The position numbers were made by a program, and so were the translations under genes. A stretch of DNA of 36,864 nt from an uncultured Bacteroidales bacterium (GTDB lineage: Bacteria > Bacteroidota > Bacteroidia > Bacteroidales > P3): NCBI GenBank assembly GCA_905234695.1, contig CAJOHZ010000017.1, positions 1-36,864 on the forward strand, given 5' to 3'. This document shows, in pieces, positions 25,001 through 31,737 of the stretch. The first letter of the stretch is position 1. The number at the start of each line of letters is the position of its first letter. Under the pieces are notes generated by a model that saw nothing but the letters and a program-made list of their open reading frames with translations, was not told where the DNA came from and made no database searches.

Positions 25001-26976
25001 CAGTATCCAAATACATCGTGGTCCACCCGCTGCCGCCGGTACGGCTGACCGCAGACACCACCGAATTCTGCATCGGAGGATCGGTTGCACTCTCTGCCTC
25101 GGGCGCCCGCCGCTACAGTTGGAATGGTGGCGACTACACCACCGTCACCACCTATACTGACAGTCCGCAAACTGACACACTCTACCGTCTGCAAGGCATC
25201 GACAGCAACGGTTGTGTGTTCCGCGACAGCATTACCGCCTCGCTGCATACCCCCTTCCAACCTTATCATATCGACAGCCATCACATTGCCGTCCATCTCT
25301 ATCCCACGGTGGAAGCCTCCATCAACCGGAGTGACGTATGTCTGGGCGACAGCGTGCGGCTGACCGGCACAGGGGCACAGCACTACCAATGGATTGACCT
25401 ACAGAACATGCAGGGCAACCCCGTGGCCGACATCCCCAACCAGAGTCGTACCTACACTGTGGTGGGCACCATGGACTATGGCTGCCCCGACACTGCCACT
25501 ACTGCGGTGAGAGTGTTCCTCTACCCCGATGTGCGGCTGACCGCCGACCGGCATTCGCTCTGCGAGGGCGACACCCTGCACCTCTCTGCCTCCGGTGCTG
25601 AGCGGTACTCGTGGGACGGCAACAACTACCAGATTGACAGCCTACGTAACCTTATCCCACCGGTGGGCGACAACGTGCTAACCATCCACGGCGCCACCGC
25701 CAATCTGCTGTGCGAGGCACAGGACACCATACACGTACACGTATACCCCTATCCCGATATGCGCATCCATGGCGCCACACGCTGGTGCGAACGCGACGAG
25801 GTGATTCTAACGGTGGAAAACCCTGCCGACAGCCTCCATTGGACCGCTCAGCCCACCGACCCCACCCTGGCCGGACAAGAGCACAGCGCCACCCTGCACC
25901 TGCATCCCGCCACCAGCACCGCATACACCCTCTACGGAAGCAGCCACAACTGCGCTGTGACACTGCAACACCCCGTGGTGATGGTGCCCTATCCCAACCT
26001 CCAGATTGCCACCTCGGCCGACCGGATATGCATCGGCGACTCCATCCAACTCACCAGCACCGGCGCCGAACTATACTCCTGGGACCACAACGCCACCTAC
26101 ACTCCCCAACCCTCGCATATCTTCCATCCCCGCGAGAGCGGCTTCATCGCCGTCACCGGCACCACCTACGACACCCTCTGCTCGGTGTCCGACAGCCTCT
26201 CCGTGTGGGTGGACACCATCCCCATCATGCACATTGAAGGACCCGACAGCGGATGCGTCACCCGCGACATCCTCCTGACCGCCCACAGCGGTGTGCCTGT
26301 GGTGTGGAGTTCGGAACCCCATGACGCAGCCCTCGACACCCAGTCCTCCAACTACAGTATCCGCGTAAGCCCGCGGGTGGATATCCGCTATACCATCACC
26401 GGATTCAGTGGTCTCTGCATGGGCAGCGATGACCACATTGTCACCACTGGCATCATCCCGCGGGCGGCAGGCATCTCCATGCCAATGCGCGTGCGACGGG
26501 CCGAGTCCGATATCACGTTGGTCCAGCAGTGCATCAGTGCCGAAGGGTTTTACTGGATATTCCCCGACAGCACCATCCACCACGGCGACTACTACACCTA
26601 CCAGATACCGCCCAGCTACCCGGCCGACACTTTCCCTGTCCAAGTGGTAGCCTACCGCGGAGGTTGTAGCGACACCGCCACCATCGACATCACCCTCCTC
26701 AACGACGAGCTTTGGACTGTCAACGTCTTCACTCCCGACCAAGAGACTAACAACATCTTCTACGTGCCCTACATCAACAAAGAAAATTTCTACGTTGAGA
26801 TATTCAACCGCCGAGGCATCAAGGTTTACGAAAGCGACGACCCGATGGAGGGTTGGGATGGCCGTTCCAACGGACGCCCCTGCCCCATGGGAGCATATGT
26901 ATACCGTGTCCGCACATCGCCCAAATACAGCTCGGAGGTGAATTATCAGTATGGCACCGTCACCCTGATACGATAA
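16057..26976 (+). CDS. Giant T9SS-B surface protein: choice-of-anchor L head plus about 37 Ig-like modules
   Basis: A 3639-residue secreted protein. A signal peptide is clear (MIKRTLLVILAFLAAAGLHA). Residues about 45-285 form a choice-of-anchor L domain (GVINCNGIGTFY, GLREGILITTGS, FVFASEEYPEY-like motif, FNDIFAFFVSG). A linker and PKD-like domain follow to about 490. Residues about 490-3480 contain about 37 Ig-like modules of 80 or so residues. Each starts like xxICxGDSVxLTASGAxxYxW and has a second Cys before its last strand (NxLCxxxDTxxVxV), so one disulfide per module is likely. Another PKD-like segment precedes the C-terminal type B sorting domain (about 3555-3639: VNVFTPDQE, VEIFNRRGIKVYE, GWDGRSNG, GAYVYRV, GTVTLIR). 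It is probably a long surface stalk or adhesin. Ligand unknown. It sits inside a housekeeping gene run. Confidence 0.95.
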   Translation: MIKRTLLVILAFLAAAGLHAQTFQNHLHVQSCTQGRSWTAAQLVQNTLVGEGVQVSNVRFNGSSGVINCNGIGTFYTDNNAPTTPIGLREGILITTGSIQGAPGPNSSARLTTNYSCTSHPDPALIPLTGDNTSTLFHCSVLEFDFIPQTDSVGFRYVFASEEYPEYTEESFNDIFAFFVSGPNPNGGNYLDTNIAKIPGTNQPVSIHTINDYTNDSYYIDNYPRQAAARDTLQIEYDGFTTVLTAYVHVIPCSTYHLRISLSDVNDSTFDSGVFLEAGSLSAKSLDVSMHSNNPVNDDPSKFYESCCMDVVVKLKNPNSVHRTLEIFRNHINTTNSDFTIEPSLNENNTNPSVYDFPPNCDSLVFHICGTPDGIAEGLERFRLGYRLQGECNYRFDTLGVVNVNTFSLTTSTSNLNHSPVTIYANVNGGVPPYHYEWIDMRSNDTTHTTTNSISVSLQPLRQYKVCVTDACGNTQCATCAVGPVPLFIDTSRVEVTVCSGDTYTLTAPGGSGYRWYWGNSASGTVRGTNSTYTTPAITYDRYFSVEASRDTLGATWYNTRVFYIRVEAAPSMTLYNNDLGTSSSGTGTFTTYACSGDSVHLRAIGGTTYRWGNSGDFSNNSTYTLLPTLATSTSSATQTTVQVTARGPAPRYCTTQRTININNYRYPTLNAVPDTSICTGRTFTLRASPISASGVTYRYSVQTGSPTSWTSTGRWQNLSTNTDNWYVVYASSGNNHMCVRTDTVNVHLWPLPTLTTNASPQPACSGEAVTLTGGGASTYVWKQGSTTLSSQATATITPTNTNATTASTISYTLQGTDVHGCQNTATQSVTVHSVPNPQLTVNPNRVCVNGSVSLSATGARFYSWDSVQWTSHTSGAFTTTRTAATIPSTSFSVWGYNTLQRCNHRTTSSVTVYAYPTVTLTRDDDSVCAGESTILRASGAYEYSIGDTLHFSTTNTFTVTPTSPGTTYTVYGRNQQHMCISQATIRVGVLQLPSVTLTASATDICQGESITLTATGGTSYRWYVGSSTTPLPNQTGSTLTISPTSNIIYAVEGVTSGNNPCSSRRTVDLHVYNYPTFTAMPDTHICAGGSMVLRATPRQASGVTYWYTLMGGNGSAQQMGSTAQWTLTPPDSCAYIIHASTGPNSLCQRADTVQVFRHHLPILHTQAAPSILCSGQSSQLTGTGATNYTWRRNGSALPNQQGGIVQVSPTNTNPDSAVYTYTLTGSDAFGCQSTATQNISVHSVPNVTLNTSTRDFCVGDNVLRTVSGGRYYSWDSLTWMGPYSNGYSETLPLPTADTLTLHVWSYTSRKACNSSDTQQVRIFNYPVVQAHASADTVCWGETVTLHLSGAAQYSVNGSAFSANSTRTYTLNTSTDFIVQGRLANGLCVSSDTVHVHVLTLPSVTITPAAANICQGDSITLQASNSGSGGASGFLWYAGNSSNPIDNDSGAVRTVHPAVTTTYRVVGITTGNVRCRNDNTVTITVFQRPTLTVSPDTALCQNKTVTLRAQGTSSTPAIRYSYYGHGRFGEQSRTGTSSQTQWSFTVSQPGTQSYVIAASTGPDSLCRTSDTVQVTVWELPTVSLTPSRNEICRNDGIVLHASGAVNYDWQSLNGTYQGADSMAAAPALGNTIYTVYGQDIHGCRNSDTTRVTTYDYPHTQLVSDFYDICEGGSVILTASGAQHYSWNGGTTWNNANPTTHTHTNTRTLTDSTTVYVEGYDASPLCQTRDSVRIRVYRYPTLTFVADTNQICFGDTVYLTAAGAHQYSYDNGTTWGTTTRVSYHPSAPQVYTYNVWGRSEGPGCTVQQNVQVQVHPLPNLQMSVSNDAFCIDSTVVISATGGQRYRLYTNYDTATPQYSTTHTWTRIPDTTTLYTVECLTQYNCHAIDSHLVTVWTGRFRLYCEDTIVCDRGDLAVSAQGMQYYFWNGSSVPDTHNAYTFTVDSRDTNFFSVTVEGRDSHGCHGEETLTVGVYPLPELTLSADTTGTCSGGIVNIMAHGASEYIYHWSSPTPTGDSIHSALVTDTTWFTVTGIEGHLRCSSTDSIQIVAYPLPTVRLDADKHDLCDGDTVLLTATGANRYDWIGNTNFTLGNTRADSPPADSIYTVWGIEDNYFCKNSDTTVVHWFGHPAITIAADRTRLCEGDSAVLTFGGAPWYEVNNSGTLGTTPRMVVHPDSTTVYHLHGDLRNPRFCGSDTAITIEVFPIPDIQVTADHTEICYGDTVHLFGHGGAYYAWPTDTTHRSDTTAFYTPHVSTTYRLSGTIPNRLCYNNDSIRITVYDPRVRLNPQAWEICNGGSLDIAASGSDLYRWTDTSQFTDSSVHTFVFTNNSGHSSLSYLHVTGETANHLCQADTTISIVVYPGPSIHMTIEDRDSIGLRTWEVCAGDSVTFFAWGGYFYHFPGQSDTSRSVRHRYMPPHTEADTSVYVLYGENFNHQCSGEDSVIIIVNPLPLFDLTASGVHAQPLNNVDSSFLNVCQGDSVLLTARGGLQYSWLVPGAYGDDTSRWVVVDSTTVFELYARDQKLCIDRDTLTVTAFAIPQVRLTSPDTNICQGETVTLTAHGASHYAWGADTAFTDTNVITLMPMHDTVVYVRGNNFNGLCIGDDSLHITVRQVPTITVSADREAICWEDTAVLSVLCSESTWSWENGPYVSTPLVVTPHDSTIYHVTTRAANGCYAYDSLLIQVRPFYNVRLHGAEDVCRGDSLLFTATGSTLYQWGSDTVFTSVNSRYVLPTSNQYVIVRGTARDSVCQSADSIFVTVRERPTLYVDPETTTVCLGDSIIISASGCDQYRWMEDTTYGWHNGYHVYFPQHSETYVVTGSMHGGVCIVTAPIAMTVIDTPMVQFAGPTDICLGDSVRLTASGGEMYRWTNSTPFSTSGYFHDKPDTTGTFTYHVTSQVHTLACTGRASIDVHVHPVPVVTLTADDSVLCLGDAVTLSVSGAYQYSWDMGYTYGPTDNMVYHPTDSTLYTIYGTDSMRLCADTVSKYIVVHPLPPVRLTADTTEFCIGGSVALSASGARRYSWNGGDYTTVTTYTDSPQTDTLYRLQGIDSNGCVFRDSITASLHTPFQPYHIDSHHIAVHLYPTVEASINRSDVCLGDSVRLTGTGAQHYQWIDLQNMQGNPVADIPNQSRTYTVVGTMDYGCPDTATTAVRVFLYPDVRLTADRHSLCEGDTLHLSASGAERYSWDGNNYQIDSLRNLIPPVGDNVLTIHGATANLLCEAQDTIHVHVYPYPDMRIHGATRWCERDEVILTVENPADSLHWTAQPTDPTLAGQEHSATLHLHPATSTAYTLYGSSHNCAVTLQHPVVMVPYPNLQIATSADRICIGDSIQLTSTGAELYSWDHNATYTPQPSHIFHPRESGFIAVTGTTYDTLCSVSDSLSVWVDTIPIMHIEGPDSGCVTRDILLTAHSGVPVVWSSEPHDAALDTQSSNYSIRVSPRVDIRYTITGFSGLCMGSDDHIVTTGIIPRAAGISMPMRVRRAESDITLVQQCISAEGFYWIFPDSTIHHGDYYTYQIPPSYPADTFPVQVVAYRGGCSDTATIDITLLNDELWTVNVFTPDQETNNIFYVPYINKENFYVEIFNRRGIKVYESDDPMEGWDGRSNGRPCPMGAYVYRVRTSPKYSSEVNYQYGTVTLIR
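18061..21740 (+). repeat. Five-module higher-order repeat inside the giant gene (three cycles)
   Basis: Modules 3-7, 8-12 and, more weakly, 13-17 of the giant protein follow the same order with a period near 1.23 kb (about 410 residues): starts near 18061, 19285 and 20521. Type A modules share SGVTY and the end ASTGPNSLC-like. Type B share PTNTN and DxxGCQxTATQ then VHSVPN. Type C share FYSWDS. Type D end in VLxLPSVT. Type E start xxICQGxSITL. The copies have diverged a lot at DNA level, so the amplification is old. Confidence 0.8.
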
Positions 26977-27029
26977 CCGAAACCGCCGCACAACAATAAA
27001 AACACGCTCACCCCGTTTCTTTAGACGCT

Positions 27030-28637
27030 ATGACCGAACGAAAACCTTCAATCCCCATCATACTTGTGCTGCTGTCCATGGGACTTGGAATACTGCTGGG
27101 TGTCATGTCCGCCCCCAAGCTGGATCCCTCCTATTGGCACCGGGACGGAGGACTGCCCAATCGGCTCAGCCACATGATGAACATCGTGGAGCGCCACTAT
27201 GTCGACCCCATTGACGAGGACTCGCTCTCAGACCAGATGATGAACGCCATGCTCTCCTCGCTCGACCCCCACAGCTATTATCTCCCCCCCTCGCAACTGA
27301 AGCAGACGGAAGAGATTATCCGGGGCCACTTTGAAGGGGTCGGAATCGTCCTTTTCTTCTACGGCGACACCGTCTATGCGGGCGAAATCATACAAGGAAG
27401 CCCCGCGGCACGGGCTGGGGTCCGCCCAGGCGATCGTATCATGTACGTCGACACTACACTGGTGTCGGGTTCTGGCATGAGCGACAGCAGTTCCTCCGTG
27501 GTCAATCTCATCCGCGGACCACGGCACAGTACCGTCACCCTGCGCATTCAGCGGGACGGTTCCGACAAACTGACAGATATCGACATCCAACGGGACATCA
27601 TCGACCACCATAGCGTTCCCGCTGCCGTCATGCTGGACCGCACAACGGGATACATCACCATATCAAACTTCGCAGAAAGCACTGGGTTGGAATTCCAAAT
27701 GGCTCTCGCCTCCCTGCTGAGCCAAGGAATGGAGAACCTCGTGCTCGACTTGCGCGGCAACGGCGGTGGCCTCCTGCAGGCGGCCATCGAGGTGGCCGAT
27801 GAGCTGCTGGCCCACGGCGAGCTGATTGTCTATACCGAAGGGGCACATGAACAACGGCACAATATCTATGCCACCCACGGCGGCCTGTTTGAAAAGGGCG
27901 GTCTTGCGGTACTCATCGACGAATTCTCCGCCAGCGCAAGCGAGGTGGTGGCAGGAGCCCTGCAAGACAACGACCGCGCCACTATCTTGGGACGTCGCAG
28001 TTTCGGAAAAGGACTTGTGCAACAAAAATTCGACCTCCCCGGCGATGCCGCCATGATGCTCACCATCGCCCGTTACCATTCCCCCTCGGGACGCTGCATC
28101 CAGCGCCCTTACGACAAAGGAAGCGACGAATACTACACCCAGTACCTGATGCGCCTGATTGACAGCGACGATACCACCTCGATGATCAACAGCAACGATA
28201 CCGCCCAGCACTTCCTCACCAAGAAGGGACGCAAGGTCTACGGCGGGGGCGGCATCATGCCCGATAAACTATTACCCCACCTGCGCGACTCCCATTATGT
28301 CTACCTCAACCGCCTAGTCTCGCAGATGGTGTTGCAGGAGGCGGTATACGACTGTCTCTTCAACCACTATGACGAATTGATACGCCAATATCCCTCCGCC
28401 GAAGCCTTCCAAAAGAACTACCGCGTCGACGATGCCACCTGGCAGTACATCCTGAGGAAAGCCGACCGCAAAGGCATCGTCCGCCATCCCGCCGGCATCC
28501 GCAAATATGGCGACGAAATCCGCGGCCGCTACAAGGCATACCTCGCCCGCGCCCTCTATGGCGACAACGCATACTACCAAACCGCCATCAGCTACGACAA
28601 CGAAATACAACAGGCCCGCCAGGCGGCGCGCCCATAA
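27030..28637 (+). CDS. S41-family C-terminal processing protease (CtpA-like)
   Basis: A 535-residue serine protease with an N-terminal membrane anchor or uncleaved signal (residues about 8-28, IPIILVLLSMGLGILLGVMS), so it acts in the periplasm. The PDZ domain is at about 100-175 (FEGVGIVLFF, GSPAARAGVRPGDRIMYVD). The protease core contains LRGNGGGLLQAA (242-252), the nucleophile region DEFSASASEV with Ser302 the probable catalytic Ser, and Lys327 in GRRSFGKGLVQ, the general base 25 residues later. The C-terminal extension of about 150 residues is normal for Bacteroidota members. It begins 53 nt after the giant gene, which might suggest processing of exported proteins, although this is unproven. 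Confidence 0.94.
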   Translation: MTERKPSIPIILVLLSMGLGILLGVMSAPKLDPSYWHRDGGLPNRLSHMMNIVERHYVDPIDEDSLSDQMMNAMLSSLDPHSYYLPPSQLKQTEEIIRGHFEGVGIVLFFYGDTVYAGEIIQGSPAARAGVRPGDRIMYVDTTLVSGSGMSDSSSSVVNLIRGPRHSTVTLRIQRDGSDKLTDIDIQRDIIDHHSVPAAVMLDRTTGYITISNFAESTGLEFQMALASLLSQGMENLVLDLRGNGGGLLQAAIEVADELLAHGELIVYTEGAHEQRHNIYATHGGLFEKGGLAVLIDEFSASASEVVAGALQDNDRATILGRRSFGKGLVQQKFDLPGDAAMMLTIARYHSPSGRCIQRPYDKGSDEYYTQYLMRLIDSDDTTSMINSNDTAQHFLTKKGRKVYGGGGIMPDKLLPHLRDSHYVYLNRLVSQMVLQEAVYDCLFNHYDELIRQYPSAEAFQKNYRVDDATWQYILRKADRKGIVRHPAGIRKYGDEIRGRYKAYLARALYGDNAYYQTAISYDNEIQQARQAARP

Positions 28638-28664
28638 CCACACGACAAAGAAACTTCTATACCT

Positions 28665-29705
28665 ATGAAAAAATACAGATTCCTGATTGCCCTTGCGCTG
28701 ACCATCGGACTGACCTCCGTACAAGCCCAGAAAGCCACCCTTTCCGGCACCCTTACCGGGGTACCCGACGGGGTGTATGTAACCGTCTCGGCTGTAGTGG
28801 GAAGCCAACTGCAGTTTGTCGACACCCTGCGACTCAACAACAAGGGAGCCTTCCGTATGGAACTTGAAGTTCCAAACCCCACTCTCTACATCCTCCAGAC
28901 CAGCATCCGCGACGGAAGCATCTGCCATCTGATGGTCGAACCCAAAGAATCCGTTACCGCCAACCTGGCCTACCAACCCGACCAACGGAGATTCATGGTT
29001 ACCTCATGCAAAGGGTCGAAGAACGTGGAGGTTTACCGCCAATTCAACGACATCCTGAGGGGAGCTGTCAACCCCACCCTGCAGGCCACTGTACCCCATC
29101 AGGTGGAGCAGTTGCTAAAAACTCACAAGAACGTGCTCATCAGTGCCTTCCTCGTCACCTTCTTTGAACAGGAGATAGAATCTTATGCCGGTCTGTACAC
29201 CGAAATACGCGATGCGCTGGCACCCTCATATCCCAACGACCCCTTTGTGATGCATCTGAGCGACAAGCTGCGCGGCGTCCTCGGTGCAGGCATGGAGGCA
29301 CCCGAAATCTCCATGACCGACCCCGAAGGCAAGACCCGACGCCTGTCGGACCTCCGTGGAAAGATAGTCCTCATCGACTTTTGGGCCTCGTGGTGTGGCC
29401 CCTGCCGCCGCGAAAACCCCAACGTGGTGAAGCTGTATGAGAAGTACCACGCCAAGGGATTTGAAGTCTTCAGTGTCTCTCTCGACAAGACCCATGCGGC
29501 ATGGGTCAAAGCCATCAAAGATGACCATCTGGTGTGGCCCAACCACGTCAGCGACCTCAACGGCTGGACCTCCTCGGCTGGTGCCGCATACGGCATCATG
29601 TCGGTACCCTCCACTGTACTGGTCGACAAACAAGGGCGCATCATCGCCCGCAACCTCCGCGGCCCCGAACTGGAACAAGCAGTCGCCGCCGCCCTCGGCG
29701 AATAG
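28665..29705 (+). CDS. TlpA/ResA-like thioredoxin-fold protein with DUF4369-type N-terminus
   Basis: A 346-residue exported thiol-disulfide protein. The signal peptide is MKKYRFLIALALTIGLTSVQA. Residues about 22-115 match the beta-sandwich DUF4369 type common before Bacteroidota thioredoxins (TLSGTLTGVPDGVYVTV). A helical linker follows. Residues about 212-346 form the AhpC/TSA-thioredoxin domain with the redox motif Trp243-Cys-Gly-Pro-Cys247 (DFWASWCGPC) and the cis-Pro region SVPSTVLVDKQG. It could reduce or isomerise disulfides in periplasmic proteins. The Cys-rich giant protein two genes upstream is a conceivable client, but that is inference. It lies 27 nt after the S41 gene and 41 nt before mrp. 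Confidence 0.93.
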   Translation: MKKYRFLIALALTIGLTSVQAQKATLSGTLTGVPDGVYVTVSAVVGSQLQFVDTLRLNNKGAFRMELEVPNPTLYILQTSIRDGSICHLMVEPKESVTANLAYQPDQRRFMVTSCKGSKNVEVYRQFNDILRGAVNPTLQATVPHQVEQLLKTHKNVLISAFLVTFFEQEIESYAGLYTEIRDALAPSYPNDPFVMHLSDKLRGVLGAGMEAPEISMTDPEGKTRRLSDLRGKIVLIDFWASWCGPCRRENPNVVKLYEKYHAKGFEVFSVSLDKTHAAWVKAIKDDHLVWPNHVSDLNGWTSSAGAAYGIMSVPSTVLVDKQGRIIARNLRGPELEQAVAAALGE

Positions 29706-29746
29706 CCGAATCCAACCAATCTATCGCATATATTACCTATAACATT

Positions 29747-30814
29747 ATGATAACTACAACTCAAATAGAAATGGCGCTCAGCCATGTCAACGATCCCGAC
29801 CTGGGGCGCAGCCTGACAGAACTGGGCATGATTGAGAACATCAAAGTCGACGGGAAGAAGGTCTCGTTCGATTTGGTGCTGACCACCCCCGCCTGCCCCA
29901 TGAAGAAACGCATGAGCGACGACTGTATCAACGCCATCCACGAATATGTCGACCGCACCGCCGAAGTCAATATCAACCTCACCTCACGCGAAGTGCCACA
30001 GCCCGACCCCCACGAGCTGGTACCCGGTGTGAAGGATGTCATCGTCGTGGCTTCGGGCAAAGGCGGTGTGGGCAAGAGCACCGTGGCCGTCAACCTGGCC
30101 ATCTCACTGGCCAAAACCGGAGCCTCCGTCGGTCTCATCGATGCCGACATCTACGGACCCTCCATCCCCACCATGTTCAACCTCGGGCAGGAAGACATCA
30201 TCGGCGAACAACATGACGGCAAGACCTACATGCTTCCCATCGAACGTTACGGCATCAAGTTGATGTCTATCGGATTCCTTGTCGATGCCGACAAGGCCCT
30301 CGCCTGGCGCGGTCCCATGGCCTCGGGAGCCCTAAAGCAGTTGGTGGGAGAAACCTGGTGGGGTGAACTGGACTACCTCGTCGTCGACATGCCTCCGGGA
30401 ACTGGTGACGTGCAGCTCACCCTGGCCCAGACGCTCCCCGTCAGCGGTGCCATCATCGTGAGCACCCCGCAGCAGGTGGCTTTGGCCGACGTGGTACGCG
30501 GGGTAGAGTTGTTCCGCAATCCCGCCCTCAACATCCCCGTACTGGGATTTGTGGAGAACATGTCCTATTTTACCCCCGCCGAGTTGCCCGACCACAAATA
30601 CTACATCTTCGGGAAGGAAGGCTGCAAACGGCTCGCCGCCGCGATGGAAATCCCGCTGCTGGGTGAGATTCCTCTGGTGCAGAGCATCGCTGAGGGCAGC
30701 GACAACGGACAGCCCGTATCGCTGTGGACTGGCACAGAAACCCCCGAAAGCACCGCTTTCATGCAGCTGGCCGAGCGTACCATCGCCGAACTCTGCAAAC
30801 TCAAAAACCACTAA
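29747..30814 (+). CDS. apbC: Mrp/ApbC-family Fe-S carrier ATPase
   Basis: A cytosolic P-loop ATPase thought to carry and deliver Fe-S clusters. It is 355 residues long from ATG at 29747; upstream in-frame codons belong to the spacer. Residues 1-85 are a DUF59/MIP18-type domain with conserved Cys50 in TTPACPMK. The deviant Walker A GKGGVGKST is at residues 104-112, followed by DADIYGPSIPTMF, RGPMASGALKQ and VVDMPPGTGDVQLTLAQ. The CxxC seen in many Mrp/NBP35 proteins after ENMSYF is missing (FTPAELPDHKYY), which to my knowledge is usual in Bacteroidota members. The NifU-like scaffold gene begins 26 nt later, supporting a joint role in Fe-S assembly. Confidence 0.94.
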   Translation: MITTTQIEMALSHVNDPDLGRSLTELGMIENIKVDGKKVSFDLVLTTPACPMKKRMSDDCINAIHEYVDRTAEVNINLTSREVPQPDPHELVPGVKDVIVVASGKGGVGKSTVAVNLAISLAKTGASVGLIDADIYGPSIPTMFNLGQEDIIGEQHDGKTYMLPIERYGIKLMSIGFLVDADKALAWRGPMASGALKQLVGETWWGELDYLVVDMPPGTGDVQLTLAQTLPVSGAIIVSTPQQVALADVVRGVELFRNPALNIPVLGFVENMSYFTPAELPDHKYYIFGKEGCKRLAAAMEIPLLGEIPLVQSIAEGSDNGQPVSLWTGTETPESTAFMQLAERTIAELCKLKNH

Positions 30815-30840
30815 ACTATTAAATTAATACCCCCAATTAT

Positions 30841-31086
30841 ATGACCGACCAAGAGAAAGCCCTCGTCGAACCCCGCGTCAAGAACGCCCTCGACCAGATA
30901 CGCCCCTACCTGCAACAGGATGGTGGCGACGTGGAATATGTCGACATGACCAATGAAGGTGTTGTCATGGTGCACCTCAAAGGACACTGCGGCACCTGCC
31001 CCCACGCCCTGCAGACCCTCAAGCAGGGCATTGAGACCGCCGTCAAGCGGGTCATCCCCGAAGTCAAGTCCGTCGAACGTGTCTAA
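30841..31086 (+). CDS. NifU C-terminal domain protein (Fe-S scaffold)
   Basis: An 81-residue stand-alone NifU C-terminal domain of the NfuA/Nfu type, which holds a labile [4Fe-4S] cluster for transfer to target enzymes. The core motif is present: QDGGDVEYV near residue 26, and Cys50 and Cys53 in GHCGTCPHALQTLKQGIE. It lies directly between mrp/apbC and the cobalamin adenosyltransferase gene, closely spaced and co-directional. Length is normal for the short single-domain form. Confidence 0.95.
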   Translation: MTDQEKALVEPRVKNALDQIRPYLQQDGGDVEYVDMTNEGVVMVHLKGHCGTCPHALQTLKQGIETAVKRVIPEVKSVERV

Positions 31087-31115
31087 CCCCTCTTCACATC
31101 ACTAATCACTAAAAA

Positions 31116-31658
31116 ATGATTTATACCAAGACAGGCGATGCGGGCACTACCTCCCTTGTAGGCGGCACCCGCGTATTGAAATGCGATGTGCGCGTAGAGG
31201 CCTACGGTACCGTCGACGAGCTCAACGCTCATGTCGGCCTGCTGGCCGAGATGGTCAAAGCCTCCGACCCCGAGCATTACTCCTGCCTCAAGCAGGTTCA
31301 GAACCACCTCTTTATCATCCAAACCCTGCTTGCCACTGAAGAGGATGCCAATATACAGCTGCCGCCTCTACCCGCCGATGCCGTTACCGAGTTGGAGCAG
31401 CGCATTGACCGCCTGCAGGCACAGCTGCCTCAGCTGCGCAGTTTCGTCATCCCCGGAGGCAATGCCGCCGCCGCCCAATGCCATGTGGCGCGCACCGTCT
31501 GCCGCCGTGCCGAGAGACGCATCGTGGAACTGCGCCAGCAACATCCTGTCGACCACTCCATCGAATGCTACATTAACAGACTTTCAGACTTCCTCTTCGT
31601 GCTCTCGCGCCACACCGTTCTGTCACAGGGAGACCTCGAGACGTTGTATCACAACTAA
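31116..31658 (+). CDS. PduO-type ATP:cob(I)alamin adenosyltransferase
   Basis: This enzyme transfers the adenosyl group of ATP to cob(I)alamin to make adenosylcobalamin. The 180-residue length fits the PduO/MMAB family. Visible motifs are the N-terminal ATP site YTKTGDAGTTSLVGG, VEAYGTVDELNAHVGL near residue 27, FVIPGGNAAAAQCHVARTVCRRAER, and YINRLSDFLFVLSR near the C-terminus. The cofactor is required by the NrdJ reductase encoded at 6685-9270. It is the last gene of the cysS-led run. A promoter for the next gene starts just after it, and I saw no hairpin terminator in between. Confidence 0.95.
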   Translation: MIYTKTGDAGTTSLVGGTRVLKCDVRVEAYGTVDELNAHVGLLAEMVKASDPEHYSCLKQVQNHLFIIQTLLATEEDANIQLPPLPADAVTELEQRIDRLQAQLPQLRSFVIPGGNAAAAQCHVARTVCRRAERRIVELRQQHPVDHSIECYINRLSDFLFVLSRHTVLSQGDLETLYHN

Positions 31659-31681
31659 ATATAAAAAACATAGCGAAAGTA

Positions 31682-31712
31682 TTTGCAAGTCTCGGAAAAA
31701 AGTGTACCTTTG
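31682..31712 (+). promoter_or_regulatory. Promoter of the DUF2795 gene group
   Basis: TTTG (31682-31685), 19 bp, TACCTTTG (31705-31712), 26 bp before the start codon at 31738. Confidence 0.8.
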
Positions 31713-31737
31713 CAAAAAATTTGAGGACATATAGAAC

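Noticed and set aside
17536..26500. CRISPR-like or satellite repeats in the giant gene
   Set aside because: The periodicity is at protein level (about 82 residues). The DNA copies are diverged, in frame and without spacers, so this is a multidomain coding region.
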